From the NCBI GenBank assembly GCA_947169835.1, contig CAMVRH010000032.1, forward strand, positions 1 through 8,188: a stretch of DNA of 8,188 nt, in the 5' to 3' direction. Position numbers and translations under genes: made by a program. Positions 6,165-8,188 of the stretch are shown piece after piece. Origin of the DNA: an uncultured Lachnospira sp. (GTDB taxonomy: Bacteria > Bacillota > Clostridia > Lachnospirales > Lachnospiraceae). How positions within the stretch are numbered: the first letter of the stretch is position 1; the number at the start of each line of letters is the position of its first letter. The notes under the pieces were generated by a model. It ran no database searches. It was not told the DNA's origin and saw nothing but the letters and a program-made list of their open reading frames with translations.

Positions 6165-7037
6165 CTAATTTTCAAACTTAGTTTTGCTTCCAGCCGGTAT
6201 CGGTTCTGTGATAAAAGCATTTGATCCAATAACTGAGCCTTTACCAATCACCGTCTCCCCACCTAGAATAGATGCTCCAGAGTAAATAGTAACATCATCT
6301 TCTATAGTTGGATGTCTCTTTTCACCCTTAAGACCAATCACATCTCTAGTACTTAGGGCACCTATTGTAACACCCTGGTAAACCTTTACTCTATCGCCTA
6401 TGATAGTAGTTTCTCCTACCACTATACCTGTGCCGTGATCGATAAAGAAGTATTTACCGATAGTAGCACCTGGGTTAATATCAATACCAGTCTTGCTATG
6501 TGCGTACTCTGTCATGATTCTTGGAATCAATGGAACACGTAGCTGTTGCAAAACATGAGCTAATCTGTAAACTGTAATAGCGTACAATCCTGGGTAAGAA
6601 AGAATAATCTCATTTTTGTTGTAAGCTGCAGGATCGCCCTCGATAAAGGCCTCGACATCCGTATCTACATACTCTCTCACACTTGGGATTCTTTCGAAGA
6701 ACTCTAGTGAAATCTTCTGTGCCTCTTCTGTTCTTGCTTCTTCAGAAGAATCCTTCATATCTTCTCTTTGAAGAAGAGCAACTGCTATTTGTTTATTTAA
6801 GTTGTACATTACATCTTCTATTAAAACAGTAAGTCTGCTGTCCATATTGTAGAATCTATAATGTTGCTCTCTAAAGAATCCAGGGAACACAATAGTTAAG
6901 AGTTTACCAATCATCTCCTGAACCATCTTTGTATCTGGTTGATCAAAAAGTTCAATGTGATCGATATCTCTGTCTCCCTGATAATCCTTTAAGATTTTAT
7001 CAACAATTTTTTTGATATCTTTATTTGTATCCTTCAT
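6165..7037 (-). CDS. Serine O-acetyltransferase (CysE/EpsC type)
   Basis: The 290-residue cytoplasmic enzyme acetylates L-serine with acetyl-CoA to give O-acetylserine, the precursor of cysteine. An alpha-helical N-terminal half (about 1-175) precedes a left-handed beta-helix of hexapeptide repeats (about 185-275). Residues matching E. coli CysE are Asp135 (in EGDPAAYN, E. coli Asp92), His201 (in IDHGTGIVVGET, E. coli His158), and Arg241-His242 (in RHPTI, E. coli Arg192-His193). The N-terminal half is longer than in E. coli, as in other anaerobe enzymes. The protein ends soon after the last repeat without the long flexible tail and terminal Ile that in E. coli enters the active site of cysteine synthase. 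The ATG (7035-7037) has AGG at 7045-7047. It is monocistronic: a promoter lies at 7069-7077 and a terminator at 6121-6152. No cysK or T-box is nearby. Confidence 0.95.
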   Translation of the reverse strand: MKDTNKDIKKIVDKILKDYQGDRDIDHIELFDQPDTKMVQEMIGKLLTIVFPGFFREQHYRFYNMDSRLTVLIEDVMYNLNKQIAVALLQREDMKDSSEEARTEEAQKISLEFFERIPSVREYVDTDVEAFIEGDPAAYNKNEIILSYPGLYAITVYRLAHVLQQLRVPLIPRIMTEYAHSKTGIDINPGATIGKYFFIDHGTGIVVGETTIIGDRVKVYQGVTIGALSTRDVIGLKGEKRHPTIEDDVTIYSGASILGGETVIGKGSVIGSNAFITEPIPAGSKTKFEN

Positions 7038-7068
7038 AGTATCACCTACTTAAATAGTATTCTTTTGA

Positions 7069-7077
7069 ATTATATCA
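7069..7077 (-). promoter_or_regulatory. Extended -10 promoter of the serine acetyltransferase gene
   Basis: The minus strand reads TGATATAAT, a perfect TGn-TATAAT extended -10, 31 nt before the ATG. No good -35 is visible at 17 bp, where the rubrerythrin terminator lies, which fits the extended -10 type. With the start near 7062, the leader would be about 25 nt, too short for a riboswitch. Confidence 0.7.
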
Positions 7078-7087
7078 CATATAACAC

Positions 7088-7115
7088 AAAAAGAGCCATA
7101 TAAATGGCTCTTTTT
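7088..7115 (-). terminator. Rho-independent terminator after the rubrerythrin gene
   Basis: A perfect 12 bp inverted repeat (7088-7099 with 7104-7115) has a 4-base loop, a GAGCCAT/ATGGCTC core and flanking A5/T5 runs. It is 29 nt past the rubrerythrin stop. Because the A and T runs are symmetrical it could work in both directions, but no convergent gene is present. Confidence 0.92.
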
Positions 7116-7144
7116 GAAATTTGTATTATTCTTTGGTTTGAACT

Positions 7145-7684
7145 TTAGTAGTTCTCTGCTCTCACTTCGAAGAAACTCTGTGGATGAGCACATACTGGGC
7201 AAATTTCTGGAGCCTTTTCTCCAACAACAATATGTCCACAGTTTCTACACTCCCACATAACAACGCCAGCTTTTTCGAATACCTTCATAGTTTCAACATT
7301 CTCTAAAAGCTTACGATATCTTTCTTCATGCTCTTTCTCGATAGCAGCTACGCCTCTGAACTTTTCTGCTAACTCTGGGAATCCCTCTTCGTCGGCTTCT
7401 TTAGCCATTCTGTCATACATATCAGTCCACTCAAAGTTTTCACCTTCAGCTGCTGCTTTAAGGTTTTCCTCAGTAGTTCCAAGTTCTTCTAGCTCTTTAA
7501 ACCAAAGTTTTGCATGCTCTTTCTCATTGTCAGCTGTCTTTAAAAACAATGCTGCAATCTGCTCATAACCAGCTTTCTTTGCAACTGATGCAAAGTAAGT
7601 GTATTTATTTCTAGCTTGAGACTCTCCTGCAAAAGCTTCTCTTAAATTTTGTTCTGTTTTTGTGCCTTCGTACTTATTTCCCAT
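7145..7684 (-). CDS. rbr: Rubrerythrin (diiron peroxidase)
   Basis: A 179-residue cytoplasmic protein of obligate anaerobes that reduces hydrogen peroxide with electrons from reduced rubredoxin or NADH-dependent donors. The N-terminal four-helix ferritin-like domain (about 8-135) holds the diiron ligands Glu21 (in [10 protein letters not shown]), Glu54 and His57 (ExxH), Glu96 and Glu99 region, and Glu116 and His119 (ExxH). The C-terminal rubredoxin-like domain binds one iron through Cys146/Cys149 (CRNC) and Cys162/Cys165 (CPVC). Length is normal for the classic form. An in-frame GTG at 7693 is rejected as start because AAGGAGG (7694-7700) directly abuts it; the ATG at 7684 has 9 nt spacing. 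It lies 18 nt after the preceding gene with no visible terminator between, so it may be co-transcribed with it or use a promoter inside that gene's 3' end. Confidence 0.97.
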   Translation of the reverse strand: MGNKYEGTKTEQNLREAFAGESQARNKYTYFASVAKKAGYEQIAALFLKTADNEKEHAKLWFKELEELGTTEENLKAAAEGENFEWTDMYDRMAKEADEEGFPELAEKFRGVAAIEKEHEERYRKLLENVETMKVFEKAGVVMWECRNCGHIVVGEKAPEICPVCAHPQSFFEVRAENY

Positions 7685-7693
7685 TTTTATCAC

Positions 7694-7700
7694 CCTCCTT
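7694..7700 (-). promoter_or_regulatory. Ribosome binding site of rubrerythrin, decides the start
   Basis: AAGGAGG on the minus strand, 9 nt before the ATG at 7682-7684 and directly touching the in-frame GTG at 7691-7693. The geometry excludes the GTG and trims three residues from the longest open frame. Confidence 0.88.
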
Positions 7701-7702
7701 TT

Positions 7703-8188
7703 TTAGAAGTATATACTGAATATATAGAATGATTTGAAATCTCTCTGTTTCTTACCAAGTGTATATGGTTCCATACAGATGATAACCTTATCGTTCTTCA
7801 TATAGAATTCCAACTTGCTAAGTTTTGTCTTCTTAATATATTTCTTAGCTTTCTTCTTATATGACTTAGACCAGTTCTTTTTGTCTATAGCTTTGTACAT
7901 CTTCTTCTTGATAGTCTTAGTTGAACCTGCAACTACCTTCTTAATGCCGATCTGCTTACCAGTTCTAGCATCGAAGTTATATCCATATTCGTCAGTGTTC
8001 TCTGCTCCACCTACATACCAGTGAATAGTAATACGAACACTTAGGATATTGTTCATGTTGTACTTAACTTTTGAAGTGGCTGTAAAGTAATATGTATCTT
8101 TAATCTTCTTAGCATCGTCTTCTGCTACCCATTGATAGAAGTTAGTAGCGCTCTTAGACTTCTGCAAAGCATCCATATCGCCTTTAAG
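7703..8188 (-). CDS. C-terminal part of a DUF3298/RsiV-like protein (5' end outside window)
   Basis: The open frame runs without interruption to the window edge (162 codons, beginning Leu-Lys-Gly-Asp before the first Met), so the Met at 8174-8176 is probably internal. The visible part resembles the DUF3298 domain found in RsiV-type anti-sigma factors and many clostridial extracytoplasmic proteins. It has a beta region, VRITIHWYVGGAENTDEYGY, then DARTGKQIGIKKVV, a lysine-rich helical region, and the closing strand LEFYMKNDKVIICMEPYTLG, similar to the family's FYLTDDGL-PYEIAPYA pattern. The usual C-terminal APYAAG segment is altered, and the protein ends in an aromatic run (FYIFSIYF). It is likely secreted or membrane-anchored, with the signal and any DUF4163 half upstream of the window. 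Its link to rubrerythrin 18 nt downstream may be only positional. Confidence 0.7.
   Translation of the reverse strand, partial: LKGDMDALQKSKSATNFYQWVAEDDAKKIKDTYYFTATSKVKYNMNNILSVRITIHWYVGGAENTDEYGYNFDARTGKQIGIKKVVAGSTKTIKKKMYKAIDKKNWSKSYKKKAKKYIKKTKLSKLEFYMKNDKVIICMEPYTLGKKQRDFKSFYIFSIYF

Noticed and set aside
7038..7087. Possible T-box or other cysteine-responsive leader before the serine acetyltransferase gene
   Set aside because: The leader would be about 25 nt; there is no room for a T-box and the hairpin upstream belongs to the rubrerythrin terminator.
7815..8024. Plus-strand 69-codon frame opposite the RsiV-like gene
   Set aside because: Its hydrophobic translation comes from the complement of a lysine-rich coding region; no start signal.
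1..8188. tRNA, rRNA, CRISPR array, insertion sequence or attachment site
   Set aside because: No cloverleaf-like or regularly repeated units, no transposase or integrase fragments, and no flanking direct repeats were seen by eye; gaps between genes are all below 110 nt.

Overview
The window is about 8.2 kb of AT-rich DNA in which every supported gene lies on the minus strand, so transcription runs from high to low coordinates. Low GC, strong AGGAGG-type ribosome binding sites, lysine-rich proteins, rubrerythrin, and the CdaA/CdaR and LytR-CpsA-Psr families point to an anaerobic Gram-positive Firmicute. The style of the LCP protein and its neighbours suggests Clostridia, probably Lachnospiraceae. 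That placement is inferred from protein character only.

Layout in order of transcription. (1) 8188-7703: the 3' part of a gene for a DUF3298/RsiV-like protein that starts beyond the window. (2) 7684-7145: rubrerythrin, 18 nt downstream, followed by a strong near-palindromic terminator. (3) 7037-6165: serine O-acetyltransferase with its own extended -10 promoter and its own terminator at 6121-6152. (4) 6066 to the left edge: a compact run of seven complete genes plus the probable start of an eighth. They encode a small lipoprotein, a two-pass membrane protein, a multi-pass membrane protein with a tyrosine-cluster tail, the diadenylate cyclase CdaA, its partner CdaR, a GalE epimerase and an LCP-family cell-wall glycopolymer ligase. 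Gaps are 0-19 nt or the genes overlap, and there is no internal terminator.

The main interest is the third unit. CdaA makes the second messenger c-di-AMP and CdaR is its membrane-anchored extracytoplasmic partner. In many Firmicutes glmM follows these two genes. Here they are followed by galE and an LCP gene, and preceded by two unrecognised membrane proteins and a lipoprotein. This suggests an envelope-sensing or envelope-building module in which c-di-AMP synthesis is co-expressed with wall glycopolymer precursor supply (GalE) and glycopolymer attachment (LCP). The two unknown membrane proteins are the best candidates for something undescribed. The rest of the window is ordinary housekeeping (cysteine synthesis, oxidative-stress defence). 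No RNA gene, mobile element, CRISPR array or long non-coding stretch was found. The longest intergenic gap is 107 nt.
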